From: Daedaleopsis sinensis
Taxonomy: Eukaryota > Basidiomycota > Agaricomycetes > Polyporales > Polyporaceae
Length of the DNA: 64,000 nt
Reading direction: 5' to 3'
Assembly: GCA_033807695.1 (NCBI GenBank)
Contig: CM066308.1
Span: forward strand, 3,038,001-3,102,000
Part shown: positions 51,975-63,870 of the stretch, in pieces
How the letters are laid out: the number at the start of each line of letters is the position of its first letter
Numbering within the stretch: position 1 is the stretch's first letter
Translations under genes and position numbers: made by a program
The notes under the pieces: generated by a model
Seen by the model: only the letters and a program-made list of their open reading frames with translations
Database searches by the model: none
What the model was told of the DNA's origin: nothing

Positions 51975-53546
51975 TCGGAAGTACATCTGATCTAGAACAT
52001 CCTCGCAAGCTGTAACCCAATCCTACGCGCGTTCGAATTGAGCTTCCAGCTCGAGGGTTTCGAGTCCGAGTTCCACAATCTAGCAAACCTATCTTGAGCG
52101 CCGCGAAATGCACCCAGGAACGCTCTTGTCTTAACGCACGAGCCACTCCTTGCGAGACTGGGTCGCGAACGCTAGGATTCTTTCACGACGGCGTGCTGTA
52201 GTTCCAATCACAGAGTGCTCACAAGCATCGAGCGACGACTCGGAGCGGGATATTCTGTTCATATTTTGCTCAAGTCACTGAAGTACCAGTACTCGACGCT
52301 ACTCTGCAAGACTCTACAGCGCTCCGCTTTGCACCCTATTGCCGCTCAACTCAAAGTTAGACATGTATGATGCCACCGCACTCGCCCATGTGACTCCACT
52401 CGTTATTCTCAATCTGCTACTGGGACAGATCGCCATTTCATCCTACACCTTAACAGGTACCAGAACAGCCGCTGCTGCAGCTATCACTCGGGGTCGGTCC
52501 CGCGACTCGGAGGCTATAGGTAGCAAACGACTTCATATCACGCCGCTTCGCTCACACTCGCGCATGATGCATGACCTCTGACCCTTGCATAGTGAGCACC
52601 GAAGCACTCCGTACGTGCCAGCATGCTATTCCGTCGGGGTGTGCCTGCCTACGCTCCAATGTCAGACTTAGATGCGCCGTGCGAGTCCTGCGGCGGGTTC
52701 CGCAACGGCCCGTATCCAGCAAATGACAGCTGCGAGAGGTTGACATCAGCTCCGGTACGAGATCAAGAGCTCGCACTCGACATCAGGATGGAACAGTGCC
52801 CCCAGGACATGAAGGTCCACCGGCCTCGGTCTTGATATACAGATCGTCTGCAGGTGGGACCGAGCACCGGTCAGGCGCACTGCCGTGGCGATGGTAGTAC
52901 TGAGCAGAGTTGTGCCCAGGGCCTGCCTGGCTATTCACCACAGTGGACATCGTCCGGGGTCCTTCGAGCTCGATGAAGGGCACGACAGACGGCTCAGCGT
53001 GTGCGTCGCCGTCAATCGCGACCGCTCGCCAACTCGACCTGTCAGTCCGAGTCGGTGTGCACGGTGAGCATGAGCCAGACTGTCCAGATGGGAGAGTGGT
53101 AGCGACTCGGACACACCCTGCGCGCACGCACATAATGGATGCCGGGACCAACTCCGGACTGCGAGGCCCTGTTATTACGGGTGATCATTAGTGGATTTAT
53201 GGGACTTCGAGCTTCAAGGAGGTCGGGCCGCGCGACGAACAGTGGCTGGGGGCGCCCGGCGGATGCGACGCGAGCGCTCGCTGCAGAAATCTAAGTGGTC
53301 GGCCTTGTCCCGACGAGCACGCTACTTACCCAGTCGACTAGAACAGGCTTAGATGGCAACGGATGTCTTCGGGCATGAGAGCGCAGTGGTTCGGGGATCT
53401 GCAGTGCCGGGGCTGAACACACTTCCGACATGAATGCGCAGGAAAACGCGCTGCAGATGCGCGCGGCTGTTCGAGCCGATGTGAGGCTGAGCTGAACTGG
53501 TATACATGCTATTGCGCGGTGAGAGTTCAAGACAATATTAATGGTA
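51975..53546. other. no confident gene
   Basis: Opposing frames at 52783-53191 are both open, and neither is clearly coding. 52339-52581 plus has a hydrophobic run (LVILNLLLGQIAI) and a donor-like AGGTACC; it could be an isolated exon. Confidence 0.3.
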
Positions 53547-55091
53547 TTACAAGTACGCGAGGAGTAAGGCAGCAGTGCGATCCGAGAGCACCATGAGCAC
53601 GCGAATGATCGCGAGGCAGAAGAACATTTGTAAGAATGCTACGATGCGACCACCTCCGGATCCGTAGTTGTCGTCGGGTTCGACGCGAGCTTCGTCGGGT
53701 TCTACGCGAGCTTCACCGATGAGGGCCCGGTCCCTGCCAATCTCGGAGAAGCCTAAGACTCTCCCGAGAGGAGATCCAGCAAGCTGCACTTCAAGATTTA
53801 CAGCAAGCCGCCTGCTGCTTAGGAACATCTGCGCAAATCGTATGAGGTCCTCTGAAGGTCTGAAGGTCAAACAGTAGTAGCGTAGGTTCGCGCCGCTCCT
53901 GATCTCCCATCGGAATTGATGGCCCTGGTCCAAATGAGGGTCAAGGTGATAGGCAACGAGAAGACGGAACTCACGATGCGCACAAACGTCCAGTCCGGGC
54001 GGAAGAAGTCCGCGAACAACACTCTTCTGGTGGCTGCCTCTTCAATGGTGAGAGCATCTATGTGCGATGTTAACGACGCACCCACAAGCATCAGAATAGA
54101 AATGTACCGCAGTGAACGTGATGTGTTCTAAAATGCATAGCGGAAATCGTGACGTTGACGTCCGCATCTAGAACATCTTCATCGTTTGGAGCGAGGACAC
54201 CTTCACGCATAGTCATGAAAGACACATTCAGGAACATATGGTCTCGGACGCTAGGGAAGAGTACTGTCAGATGAGCGGTCTGTAACACTGGTAGTGAGTG
54301 ACTTACGTGACCTGTTCCATGTCGAGGGAGGCAAAAATTGTCGAGTTAGAAGTGGCGCAGGGTGGATGAGATGCGTTGTGTAGAACGGAATGCCCGCTGA
54401 GCGCTGAGCGTCATGATTTAGGATCTAAGGTGTCCAGCCATGAGGACAAAGGGCTTCGGAGTATCCCGTGGGAGGTGGCGATCATGTCATGTGGAGTACG
54501 AGAGGCAAGATGCCGCACGAACTGGCACTGAAAAGAGTGACAGAGAGTGACAGAGAGAGTGAGATCTCAGACGTCGTACATAGTATAAGATAAATGAGAA
54601 GCGCAACGCGCGGCGAGGGCTAGCTTGGCTGGATTGAGCGTCAGGTGTTTGAGGCGGCCGAGATGAGGACTCGGACAGCTGTGTGTGCTCTGAGAGCGCA
54701 TAATCGTGCGCAGTGGGAGCAAGAGGAAGTTGGGATGGGCGAGCCATATCAACACGAGGCAGAGAAGGGGGGGGGGCGGCTTTCGGCGTTGCGATATCGT
54801 GACCAACCGTGGCGTTCACCTGAGCCTACTGAGCTAGTTGTATAGGCACAGGCAGAGAGACATGCCGCGGTTAGTTTCCACGTCTGAATCATTGTTCGGT
54901 GTTGCGGCGCCGCTTTCGCTGGAGACCCACTCATCATCGTCTTCGCTCTCGTCCGGGCTAGAAATGGAAAAGTCTGGCTTCTGTTTGGCACCATTCTGCT
55001 TCGCGGTGGCACTAGGAGTGGGCGCGCGCCGTATGGCCGCACGTTGGAGGTTCTCTCTCGAGTCCACGCGGACCCCGCTGTTCGACCGCAT
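53547..55091 (-). CDS. hypothetical membrane protein, multi-exon
   Basis: Minus-strand exon candidates in order: 55091-about 54868 (basic start, then the acidic PDESEDDDEWVSSES); 54819-about 54575 (Ser/Pro-rich, donor GTACGACGTC); a short piece near 54345 (STIFASLDMEQ); 54285-54135 (AHLTVLFPSVRDHMFLNVSFMTMREG); 54110-53940 (hydrophobic VRIVSSVFSLPITLTLI); and 53900-53547 (LRYYCLTFRPSEDLIRFAQMF, then GGGRIVAFLQMFFCLAIIRVLMVL close to the stop). This would give a protein with an N-terminal disordered part and at least two membrane spans. A duplicated EARVEPD occurs just before the last span. Not every splice phase could be reconciled. The family is not recognised. Confidence 0.45.
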
Positions 55092-55559
55092 GAACTGAGC
55101 ACATGCTGCTCGCGCGGAGGGCTATTGACAGCGCAAAGGACGAGGAAGTATGAGGCAACTACTACGAGCAGATCGTCGGGCGAGAGGACGTACCTCACGA
55201 TGGAAATGTTCAAGCGATGTACTCCACGCGCATGTAGTTCCCGTGATGTAAGATAGCTCTATCATACCTCAGCTCTCATCCAAGGCAAAGCGTCTACGTT
55301 GCTGTATAGCAAGACGATGCAGGCGAATTTGGGTGATAACAGACGAGGATTAAAACCTACAAGGTTGAAGTGAACGTTGAGCGCTTGAGCCTCGTCTGCG
55401 TATTATGTAAAGATGCCGCTTCCCATAATTGGTTGGTATCTATTCATCGAAAGAGCTTTTGTCCACCTCCTCCACCATCGACCTACACATCATCCTCATG
55501 TCTCTTATTTCCTCCCTCTCGACCTATGTTCCTGCTACGACTGTACTAGAGTGCTGCTC
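55092..55559. other. divergent promoter region
   Basis: It lies between the start of the minus-strand gene (55091) and the plus-strand gene (55560). Frames here are short, and nothing else was recognised. Confidence 0.35.
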
Positions 55560-56993
55560 ATGTCAATGGCGGGCGAATCTTCCACCACGGCGTCGATCCA
55601 TTCTCCGGTCGTCACATCCCAACAACCCCATGCGTCCGGAGTGCATGCACCTCCAACTACTCCTATGTCTTCTCCAAGTCTCACTCCGCAAACTTCCATC
55701 CGTGAAGTCAGCTCTCTTGTCTATGATGGTAGTACGACTTCCTTCGACATCATAGGCGACGGTTATAGCACAGAACCGGAATCCAGCCTCGCATCTTCTT
55801 GCTCAAGCGACTCGGGCACTGACCGCTCAGATCTGCCGCCAGCTTATGGGACGCCACTACCACTCTCAAACGTGGAGAATGCCGAAGAAGACAGAATGCC
55901 GGAAGAAGAGTTGGCATCCTCCTTCTCTGCGATGAAGCTCCAGTCTCGCCCACCAACACCATTCCTGCCCGTAGTATTACGAGAGTCGAGGAGTTCTTCT
56001 CCTCCACCTAATCGGTATGTCCTGTTATGCATCTGATTCTATGGCATGATATCTCATGCATTGAGCAGCAGTACCGATGCCGTAGACGACAGCTCGACTA
56101 CGAATGCCCAGACTATTGCTCTTCCCGTAGCCATCGTTGATGCAATGCGTAAGAACAGACGTGACAAGGTAGTGGACATCTTTCGTATATCACACACAGC
56201 TGTTCATGTTTCTGCAGGCCCGACTTGAGCAGCAGACGAGCGGCATCGAGAACGAGCTCATGTCTGTGCGTGTCTCGATTTCTGAGTCGTTGCATGCCTC
56301 CAAGCAGCTCTTAGTCAAGACGCAAAGTATGTTTAGTGCTATACTCTCATGTTATCAAAGTCGTACTGAATGTGGTGTAGAGATCATCTCGGAGGAACGG
56401 CTGACCATGGAAAAGATCCAAGAGGATGTCTCGAATACTGTGCAGGAGCATGATCGCAAGCTTGCCAATGCCCAACGCGCAATTGCCACCCTTCAGGCGC
56501 AACACCACGCCGACAACGCCGTGATCGACCTGTTGTCGAAGAATATCGCTGAAGTGCTGGCCATCCAGGACAACGTGAGCTCCCGATTGCTACGTCTAGA
56601 AGACTCTGAGCGTAGTATTCGCATGGACGCTGAGAACACCAGGGAGCTGGTCGCCGGGTTTGCCGACAACCAGTCGTCAATACTATGCACGACATCCGCG
56701 TTGTCAGCTCGCACTCTTGATGAAGACCTATCATCGTCTTCCACTCCACTACCTAGGCGGTCTCTACAGAGCGGGGTCGTGCTTGCCTTTGAGAAATTAG
56801 AGAAACATGCGCGATTTGCGATAGTGAGTACTTTTTGCTTATTCTGTCGTGCTGTCAGAGCACTCATTGCAGTCAGCATTTCATATCTTTCATAGTGCTT
56901 GTATCCGTCGTCGTCGTATGGCTGTCCCGCCGAGCTCAGACGTCTTCGAGGAACCCGTCCCCATGCGAACATCCCATGTGGGATGCGCTATAA
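55560..56993 (+). CDS. hypothetical tail-anchored coiled-coil protein
   Basis: The start ATG 55560 (MSMAGESSTTASIHSP) opens a Ser/Pro-rich disordered first exon to 56014. An in-phase intron leads to STDAVDDSSTTNAQTI, then another to ARLEQQTSGIENELMSVRVSISESLHASKQLL. A third leads to a long coiled coil (EEIIS..EKIQEDVSNTVQEHDRKLANAQRAIATLQAQ). A final intron (donor GTGAGTACTT, acceptor CAGTCAG at about 56880) adds HFISFIVLVSVVVVWLSRRAQ and a short tail ending at 56993. The single hydrophobic span close to the C-terminus after a long cytosolic coil predicts a tail-anchored membrane protein. No sequence family recognised. Confidence 0.6.
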
Positions 56994-57885
56994 ACGTCTA
57001 CGTATAGCTACTAAGAACATCGTGATGTACGTATCGTATAATACTATCGAACCTGTCAGTCTATCCGCTCTCGCATACTCCGCCTTAACGGTACCGTGCG
57101 TAATTGGTATTGAGTTGGATCACCCTCGTCACCCTCCAGATGTACCTGGAAACTTCTCAAGTACCGTTACGTCGATCGAATCCTGTCCAGGCGAAAGCGT
57201 AGATGGAGCTCGTCGACACCCGCGCACCACCTACTACCTCAGTTCGCGAACGAGGCCGACCTGCCATACGTGTTCGCGCTCACCAAGAAGCTACTCGGCC
57301 GGCGCTCTGTCTTCCCGCAAATGAAGAGCCTACTATCATATGCATATGTCTTGATAGTGGCCTGAGGGCGTACGTTTTAGTCTCACCTCCTTCGGGTGTT
57401 AAACTCCGATGTTCCCACGGGGGCTTTCTGCCATCGCGCACGCCAAATTTGCCCTTGCCAGTGACTGCCAGCGAGCTTCCCGCCCTGCTTCTCAACTGCT
57501 TCTACCCCCTTTTCTGCTCGAGATCAGCAAGATTCATCAACATCCTCTTTCTCGGACTGCTCCTTTTGCGATTCCTCACAACATGTGTACCCCATCACCT
57601 CTGTATGGTCGCTCCCCGACGACACGGCGAAGCTCTGTCTCGAGTCGCGACACCTTCATGGAGCTCTGGCATATGCCACTCTCCCTGTGTCTCCCATACA
57701 TATCATGTTCTCGTACAAGCGGGCTTTGTTCTCTCAGCGGACACCCTCGTCGTTTTGAACCTTTGGTAAGTACTCCAGTGCTCTGTTCGTTCCCCGAGCT
57801 CTGTCTCAAGACGCAAGTATGGACTTGCCCTCCGACAGCCCATTAGGAAGGACGTACAGCTTCTCCATCCCCCCCCCCCCAAGCG
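56994..57885. other. no confident gene
   Basis: Overlapping plus frames 57203-57769 and 57409-57846 are Cys/Ser/Leu-rich and may hold exons of a short secreted or membrane protein, but nothing definite. Poly-C tract at about 57869-57879. Confidence 0.3.
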
Positions 57886-59877
57886 AGTACTACGCACTGC
57901 GCGTCTGCTCTTCATGCCGAGACTCGCTCCTCAATCACACAAGATATCGCTCATGACAAAATGGTGAGTTTCAATGGGATATATTGATGCTTTGCTTATG
58001 CCAATAAGCCAGGCTGGCGTCACACGAAATCGCTGACTCCATGAAGACTGAGTACTCGCACTACAACAAGGACAGTCGAACGACAGCCCGCCCGACGCTC
58101 GTGACCAGTCATCGCCGGCTTCAACCTCCGCTTCCCATCGCAAACCCCATAAGTGTCACCGCTCGCACAGTGCCAGTACGAATGCAGCCGTTGGAAGAAG
58201 CTGAGCGTTCACGAAGCCGCGGAGTCTCACCGCACTCCCATGGTGCGTTCTTATCCTTTCTCTTGGAGCTCTGCTGAATGTTTTGTGCATACAATAGCAA
58301 GCTGCATCATTTCCTCTTGTCCGCCAAGCCATTTCCATTTCCTCAAGCGCACCTCCCGACGACTCTCTCCAGTGTTAAGCTTGGGATGCTACAAACGGTG
58401 GTCACATGGTCGTCGGTGTGTAGGGCAACCTCTCTGTCGCTATGTTAGTCTACTGACGACTCTGCTTATGCCGTTCCCCTTCTTTACACCAGAATCTTGG
58501 ATTCATGTCACATATACAACTCATCCCGTTCGTACCCGCCCTCATCACGTCCTGCGTCTCCCGCTCCTGCAGTTCAGTCCGAGCTCAGCGAAGCAGCGCG
58601 CGCTTTGAAGACGATGGCATACAGTTTCACTCAGCAGCTGCGAGCTACTAGCACACCTGCGACAGCGCCGTTTAGACCGTCGAATACCAGCCTCAGCCCG
58701 CCGCGACCACGATCTTCCCGGCGATATCAGCGCCCTCATCATACCGTCAGCATGTCCTGTTGCCGCGCCTCCTTGCTCAGTCGTCCACCCCGTCCCTCCG
58801 ATCTCCCAGCCCGTCGCGCGACCTATGCCCCAAGCGGCCTCGGCCATCGATCACGTGCACATCCAGGATCTCGATCAAGACGAGCGTATCGACAGCTTGC
58901 GTGAAGAGATTTTCGCCCTCGAGTGTCAGCGAGCACATCAAGAAGCGATAATTCGCGAAGTCCAAGCTCAGTCGCTAGCAATGCCACCCCCGCGATTCGC
59001 CTTCCGTGCACTCCGACGCCCGCCGTTACGCCCTCGCCGCCTCATATCGTCGCCTCCTCGTCGTCTCCCGCTACCGCCGTCGTCTCCCCCTCTTTGTCAC
59101 CCGCTGCCATCTCACTCGAGTCGCCGTTTTCTGCCGCATCTTTGTCGTCCGCCGATCGCAAGTTCGATTCCGTGCTCAAGAACGAAACAATCCTGAATGT
59201 TGCCGGTGTTCACGAGGTCTTCTGCATCAACAACATTAATCGCAACTCATAAGCTGAACTCACGCAGCTCCGGAAGCAGACTGCCCTTTCCACCTCACAT
59301 CACGCACCCACGCGACGTCGTCGATCTGGTTACGACTACCTGCGTGATGATGAAGCTTACCCTCGCCTTCACCCTTGCGCTCATGGCCATAACCTTCATG
59401 GCCATACTTTCATGGCAATCGCGTCAGTCAAGTTTACTGTCTCCACTTCGAACTTCCGTCACTCCGCTATCTACCGGTACCGGCCATATCTTGCATTGCT
59501 ATACTATCACGGAACCAAGCTTCATGTCTCCGACGGACCTCCTCGCACCCGTCTTCCTGCATCTTGCCCACTGTTTGACCACCTGTCGGCCAGCAATTAC
59601 AGCTGGTCAAGACGAGACTATGAAATATCCAAGAAAACGGCGACGCGAACAAGAACGTATCCTAGCCCAGAGGCCAGGGCGTGCTCGCCGCTCGGTGAGG
59701 GAGGCCCGCCTGGTCCGATCATTCGATGCGATCAAATGCAGCGTAGCGGGAACTCTCCATTCTGACGGTCCCGCGACCTCCGGCTTGGTATCCACGTTCG
59801 TCGAGTTCGCCCGTGGCGGCAGCGGCGGAGGCATCGACCCCGCTAGCGCAGCGCCGGGATTCCTTTACAACCGGTAG
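57886..59877 (+). CDS. hypothetical Ser/Pro-rich protein with coiled coil and membrane span, exons approximate
   Basis: Plus-strand pieces are spread over 2 kb: an N-terminal stretch with ATG at about 57914 and a donor GTGAGTTTCA at 57962; a Ser/Pro-rich part (YPPSSRPASPAPAVQ, 58520-58760); a coil (QDERIDSLREEIFALECQRAHQEAIIREVQ, 58880-58970); another Pro/Ser block (SPSLSPAAISLESPFSAASLSS, to about 59210); a hydrophobic span (LTLAFTLALMAITFMAILSW, about 59350-59415); and a basic tail ending FLYNR at 59877. The order disordered - coil - membrane span parallels the gene at 55560. The pieces sit in different frames, so several introns are required, and I did not resolve them all. Confidence 0.4.
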
Positions 59878-60433
59878 ACACTCTGCAACTGCGCCTTCAA
59901 CTGCTCCTGTGGGGTCGGCGGCGGTGGCGTGTAGCCTATTGACATGACCTCGCCACAGTGGCTCGCATGACTACCGGGAATGGGCGGCGATAGCGAATGC
60001 GTTCGGGCGGGGCAGGCTCTGCCATGCTCCCAGGGCGCAACTCCTAACGCTTGTGCATGGTGCGACGAGCTCAGCACCCGCGCGTCGCTTCTGTCCAGCG
60101 CGGTGCAGTGCCCACGTCTGACTCGCCCGATGCCGGGTTTATGCTCTAGACGTTCCTGCCTCTTCTCGTTTCTCCGACACAGGACTATTCTCCTGCAATA
60201 GAGGCCCGGACTTAGAACGGACTGGGACTGTTTGGCGTTAGGCGAGGGGAGCTGTCGGGTGGAGCGGGCTCTTGGACCGGTACGTGGCAATCTTGGTAAA
60301 TCATCGGGACGTCCCCGTCTCGGGCCGCGGACAGGGAAGCCGTGCGAGAGGCCAAGCGTGAATGTTGCGACGGGGAACGATGTATATTTGTGATTATACG
60401 CCTCAGCTACTCATAATAATCCTTCATCGAGTG
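59878..60433. other. no supported gene
   Basis: Frames 59865-60290 minus and 59980-60201 plus look random; probable 3' flanks of the converging genes. Confidence 0.4.
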
Positions 60434-60786
60434 CTAAATTTGGCCAGCGTTGGACGCAGCCATGTAGGTACGAGCAACTTGCTTAACGACGGCAGCATTG
60501 TGGTCGGACATGCTCTTCATGGCACGGGAGAATGCATCCATGAAGGCGCAGTAATCAGATTCGAAGGCAATCTCGAAGCGCGGGGAACGTATCTCCGCCA
60601 CGTCTTGGATACGGACAGCGCAGTTCGCCTACCAATGCAAGTCGTCAGAACACGCGAGAGGAAGAGCAGGAGAGGATGGCTCACCTGATCGTTCACCGAG
60701 TAGTTATAATCCTTCAGGACTATGGTGAGCAGAGACACATCCATCGCCTCTGGGGTTTCAGCGACTGCAGCAGCATCTGGATGCAT
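60434..60786 (-). CDS. hypothetical small protein, 98 aa, two exons
   Basis: Minus-strand exons 60786-60685 (34 codons, MHPDAAAVAETPEAMDV..YNYSVNDQ) and 60628-60434 (ANCAVRIQDVAEI..FEIAFESDY..FMDAFSRAMK..MAASNAGQI) join in phase 0 across a 56-nt intron (GTGAGCCATC..TTGGTAG). The product has good composition: a short beta segment (SLLTIVLKDYNY), another beta-like segment (RFEIAFESDY) and a long C-terminal helix. It is too short for reliable family assignment and was not recognised. The exon structure makes it considerably more likely than a chance frame. Confidence 0.55.
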
Positions 60787-61473
60787 GCCGTCAGCTCGGG
60801 ATATGGGAGGAGGGATTCGAAGTTACGGATGGAACTTACACGTCTGGGGCGCGCATTGAAGGAGGGAGGACGTGCGCAGCGGAGTTATCATTCAATGACA
60901 GCTTTGCGGACATCGTTTCTCTCACTCTCATATCTTTGACATCTCTGTACGTCTTTCCATCCCCGCACCGGTTCGCATGGACCCCACTCAACTAAAACAT
61001 CTGCTCTAGACTGCTCCGATGTCCGTTTCACCCGTTTCGCGATCTATGGCTTCGCTCTTTGCTTGAAGCACGCCGGTAAGAATTGCATTCCTTTCTTGTG
61101 AGCTGTGGCAAGGTGTTGTACCTTGATGCAGCGTAATGTCGTGGCGGCACACTCTCGACGACTTTTCCACCACCGTTCTGCCTTCCATGCTTGAAACACC
61201 CACCATGTCGATGCTGCTCGACGCGGTCAAGAGGCTTTCCCTCCCTGTTTCCATTATCATCACATTTCTGTGGCACTCTTCCAAGGATCGGCGCATCTCG
61301 CCAACCGTCGACGCTTTCAGTGGGACAAATGTAGCGCAACGCGCCCGAGTTGATGACAGCAAGGGTGTTGGAGCCAAGTGCGCGATTCCATCCTCGTCCG
61401 TGTACAGCATAGCTGATCTTCCCAAAGCCCCCAAGCCGTCCCCATTTCTCGCGTCAACGCCGGGGAGCAGGAC
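60787..61473. other. possible minus-strand coding region, unresolved
   Basis: The minus frame 61500-61006 (starting MFVDIRRIHVLLPGVDARNGDG, 164 codons) has acceptable composition (GEMRRSLEECHRNVMIMETGRES) and would be divergent from the gene at 61474, overlapping its first codons. A plus frame over the same stretch (61136-61525) is also open. One is a shadow; I favour the minus reading weakly. Confidence 0.3.
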
Positions 61474-62798
61474 ATGTATCCGACGGATGTCGACGAACAC
61501 AATTCCGACGGGATGCCACCGCTAGGATCAGTCGTTCGTGATCGCTCCTTTCGCCGACACCTCGGTTGCGAAGTCGACACCCGCCAATCTGCGATGAATA
61601 AGGCCCCTACACCTCCCTGCGGGCAGGTAGACCATGACGTCGTTCAACGCCACAAATCTCCTAAACTTCGAGGTGTCTCTTTCCAGATGACTACGACGCT
61701 CAAGGCTTCAGCTTCAGCAAGCAGACGTGTGTCATCTGGGAAGAAGACGGACTGCGACGTTGCGACTGTTGTCATCGACAATGCAAGCAACAGCGACGGC
61801 TCCGACACCGTCGCCGATACGACTAGTAAGACTGAGGATTGCACCGACGCGAACGCTGCACAACCATCAGCATCCGCGCGTGTCCGTGCCGATGAAAATT
61901 TCCCTGTACGGCTTCCCCCCAAGGCCCCGTTGCGTGCACTTCGGGAGCGGCACACCAAGGATATCAAATTTTGCGATTTCGACAACAGGTTCCCCTTTTC
62001 TGCTCCCCTTCCGGCAAAAGCACCCACCCGCCTTCGGTCGCCCTCCGTAGCCGCTGTCCAACCAGCAACTTCGCCTGCCGTCTGCAGCGGCTCTATCCGC
62101 TTTGCGTCGCAAGAACCCACCTCCACAGTCCCGGGCAGCCGTTCTCGCAAAGTTACGTTTGCATCCTCTCGCACCACCCCATCCGTATCCTCAGCTTCTC
62201 GAGCGGGTGCGGGGAAGGCTGCACAATCCGTATCCTCTGCTTCTCGCGCGGGTGCGGTCGGGAAGGCTGCTCAGTTGTCATCGACGTCTAGTCCTAGGTC
62301 ATCAAAGGTATGTTACGAACACCCAATACCGGATCAACGACTAAACTCACCGGTCAGAATGATCTTAAATACGAGCGCATTGTGAGTGGCCGACGGGGGG
62401 CATCGGCTGAGAAAGTCTTCACTACATGGTTCGAATCGACCTCCGACTTTACCCTGACTCAACCTCCCGACCTCCGCGCGCATGAAGCCTTGCAAGCTGG
62501 AGACCTGTTTTATCATCGTACAGGCACAAGGTATCAGCTCTGGATGTGGATCGGTGACGACGAAGGCCGAACCTGTTGGCTCCCTGTGGAATGGGGTTAT
62601 CGGCGAGTGGATGGTCTCAGGCTCACACTCATGACGCGGGACTTGAAGCCTTCGTGGGTATCAGAGAAGCGCTTCCGGCAGCGGGAGAGGGAGAGTAAGC
62701 TGTATAGCCCGGCCTGGTACGAGAGTGTCCTGAGTCCTGACTGCCTACCACACAGTGCAAGTGAGGGGATCCATCGGCCCAGTGAAGGAAGAGGTTGA
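61474..62798 (+). CDS. hypothetical protein, 424 aa, two exons
   Basis: Exon 61474-62307 and exon 62358-62798 join in phase 0 across a 50-nt intron (GTATGTTACG ... branch GACTAAAC ... GTCAG) to give 424 codons. The N-terminal two thirds is Ser/Ala/Thr-rich and disordered-looking. It includes a tandem 15-17 residue repeat (SVSSASRAGAGKAAQ, then SVSSASRAGAVGKAAQL) at about residues 235-270. The C-terminal 110 residues are compact and aromatic: TTWFESTSDFTLTQPPDLR, ALQAGDLFYHRTGTRYQLWMWIG, CWLPVEWGYRRVDGLRL, SPAWYESVLSPD. The start is uncertain; Met codons at 61594 and 61687 are alternatives. No known family. Confidence 0.6.
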
Positions 62799-63045
62799 TT
62801 CGTCTGAAGTCTGAGGACCGTCCGTGATAATGAGCCTGTCTAGTCTCTATATATGATTTGTATCGCATATTGCCATGTATCCCGTCTTGTACATATATGC
62901 ATGCTCATCGACATCGTTGACATACTCACTGTCACGGTGGACGGTCGTCACTTGTTCTCGCACCGTTGTACCTGACACTAGCGCCGTTGATTTCTCATAG
63001 CGTCTACATCTTGAGTTTGACCACCATCATCGTGTCACGCTGTTC
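62799..63045. other. intergenic
   Basis: AT-rich 3' flank and upstream region of the next gene. A CTCTATATATGAT string lies at 62846-62858, about 190 nt before the next ATG. Confidence 0.4.
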
Positions 63046-63870
63046 ATGTCGTCCTCTACAGCTACCCAGGGCACCCTTAGGCCTTCCCATGCTGACTGCG
63101 GCGAGGATGTATCTTCTCTGGTAGATGTTCCATGCTGCGACCATGTCTGTCGCCGTCGCGCCTCTCAAGTCTGGTCCGCCGACACTCCTGATGGAGGCGA
63201 TTCGCATGTAGCTGAGTATCTCCGTCTATCTGCTATCTACGATTTTGGCCCTCTACCACCACCCCCACCGGTATGCTTGAGCAAGCCAGTTGATCGCTCC
63301 CCCGTTGCTCCTATGGAGGGTGGAATCATAATGGCAGCGCGTCGGATCCAGGCCGCGCTACGTCCTATCAAGCATGAGCGTTATACTTGGGGTATCCCGG
63401 GCCATGAGCAGTCTGAATTGAGTCTCGATCCTCCCATCCCAGGGTGGACAGATGGCTCGAACGCATGGAGAGCTAGTGTATACAGCCTGGCTCCTCCACG
63501 TGATTTTACTCGACTCGATCCTGACGACGCTGCAATACGAGCCTATGGCTCCTACGTCGCAAGTCCTCACCGGAGACGCGAGACTATCGCCTCAACACCC
63601 CGTCCACGCATTATGGATTCGAAGACCGCCGCACTCTACGAACAATTCACGGTCGCGCTCGCTAGGCGCGTCGACTCACGACTTCCCCATGGACGGCCGA
63701 AACACCTCCGCGTCGTACAACGTACCTCGACCTCGACCCCGGTGCCGAACAAACATGCTCCTCACCTTCAGGAGCATGGGCATGTCACTCATATCGCTCT
63801 GTCTCGAGGGGCTGTAGGCAGTGACACCCAGTCAGGTCAGTCATCGTACATCTCCTCCTTTTTGATATAA
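63046..63870 (+). CDS. hypothetical Pro-rich protein, 274 aa, possibly incomplete
   Basis: A plus-strand frame from ATG 63046 (MSSSTATQGTLRPSHADCGE). A Cys-His cluster (CCDHVCRRR) is near residue 30 and a proline run (LPPPPPV) near 70. A central folded-looking part follows (GGIIMAARRIQAALRPIKHERYTWGI, DGSNAWRASVYSLAP, DDAAIRAYGSYVASPH). A basic C-terminus comes next. After about residue 255 the composition deteriorates, and a donor near 63835 (CAGGTCAGT) suggests splicing to exons beyond the window. Its neighbour at 61474 is on the same strand. No family recognised. Confidence 0.45.
   Translation: MSSSTATQGTLRPSHADCGEDVSSLVDVPCCDHVCRRRASQVWSADTPDGGDSHVAEYLRLSAIYDFGPLPPPPPVCLSKPVDRSPVAPMEGGIIMAARRIQAALRPIKHERYTWGIPGHEQSELSLDPPIPGWTDGSNAWRASVYSLAPPRDFTRLDPDDAAIRAYGSYVASPHRRRETIASTPRPRIMDSKTAALYEQFTVALARRVDSRLPHGRPKHLRVVQRTSTSTPVPNKHAPHLQEHGHVTHIALSRGAVGSDTQSGQSSYISSFLI

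Noticed and set aside
54487..54819. Seipin-like reading of the gene at 53547-55091
   Set aside because: A faint resemblance in the LTVLFPS..NVSF region was considered, but block order and spacing do not match that family.
62430..62450. GGTTCGAATC string resembling a tRNA B box
   Set aside because: It lies inside a well-formed exon with no A box or cloverleaf around it.
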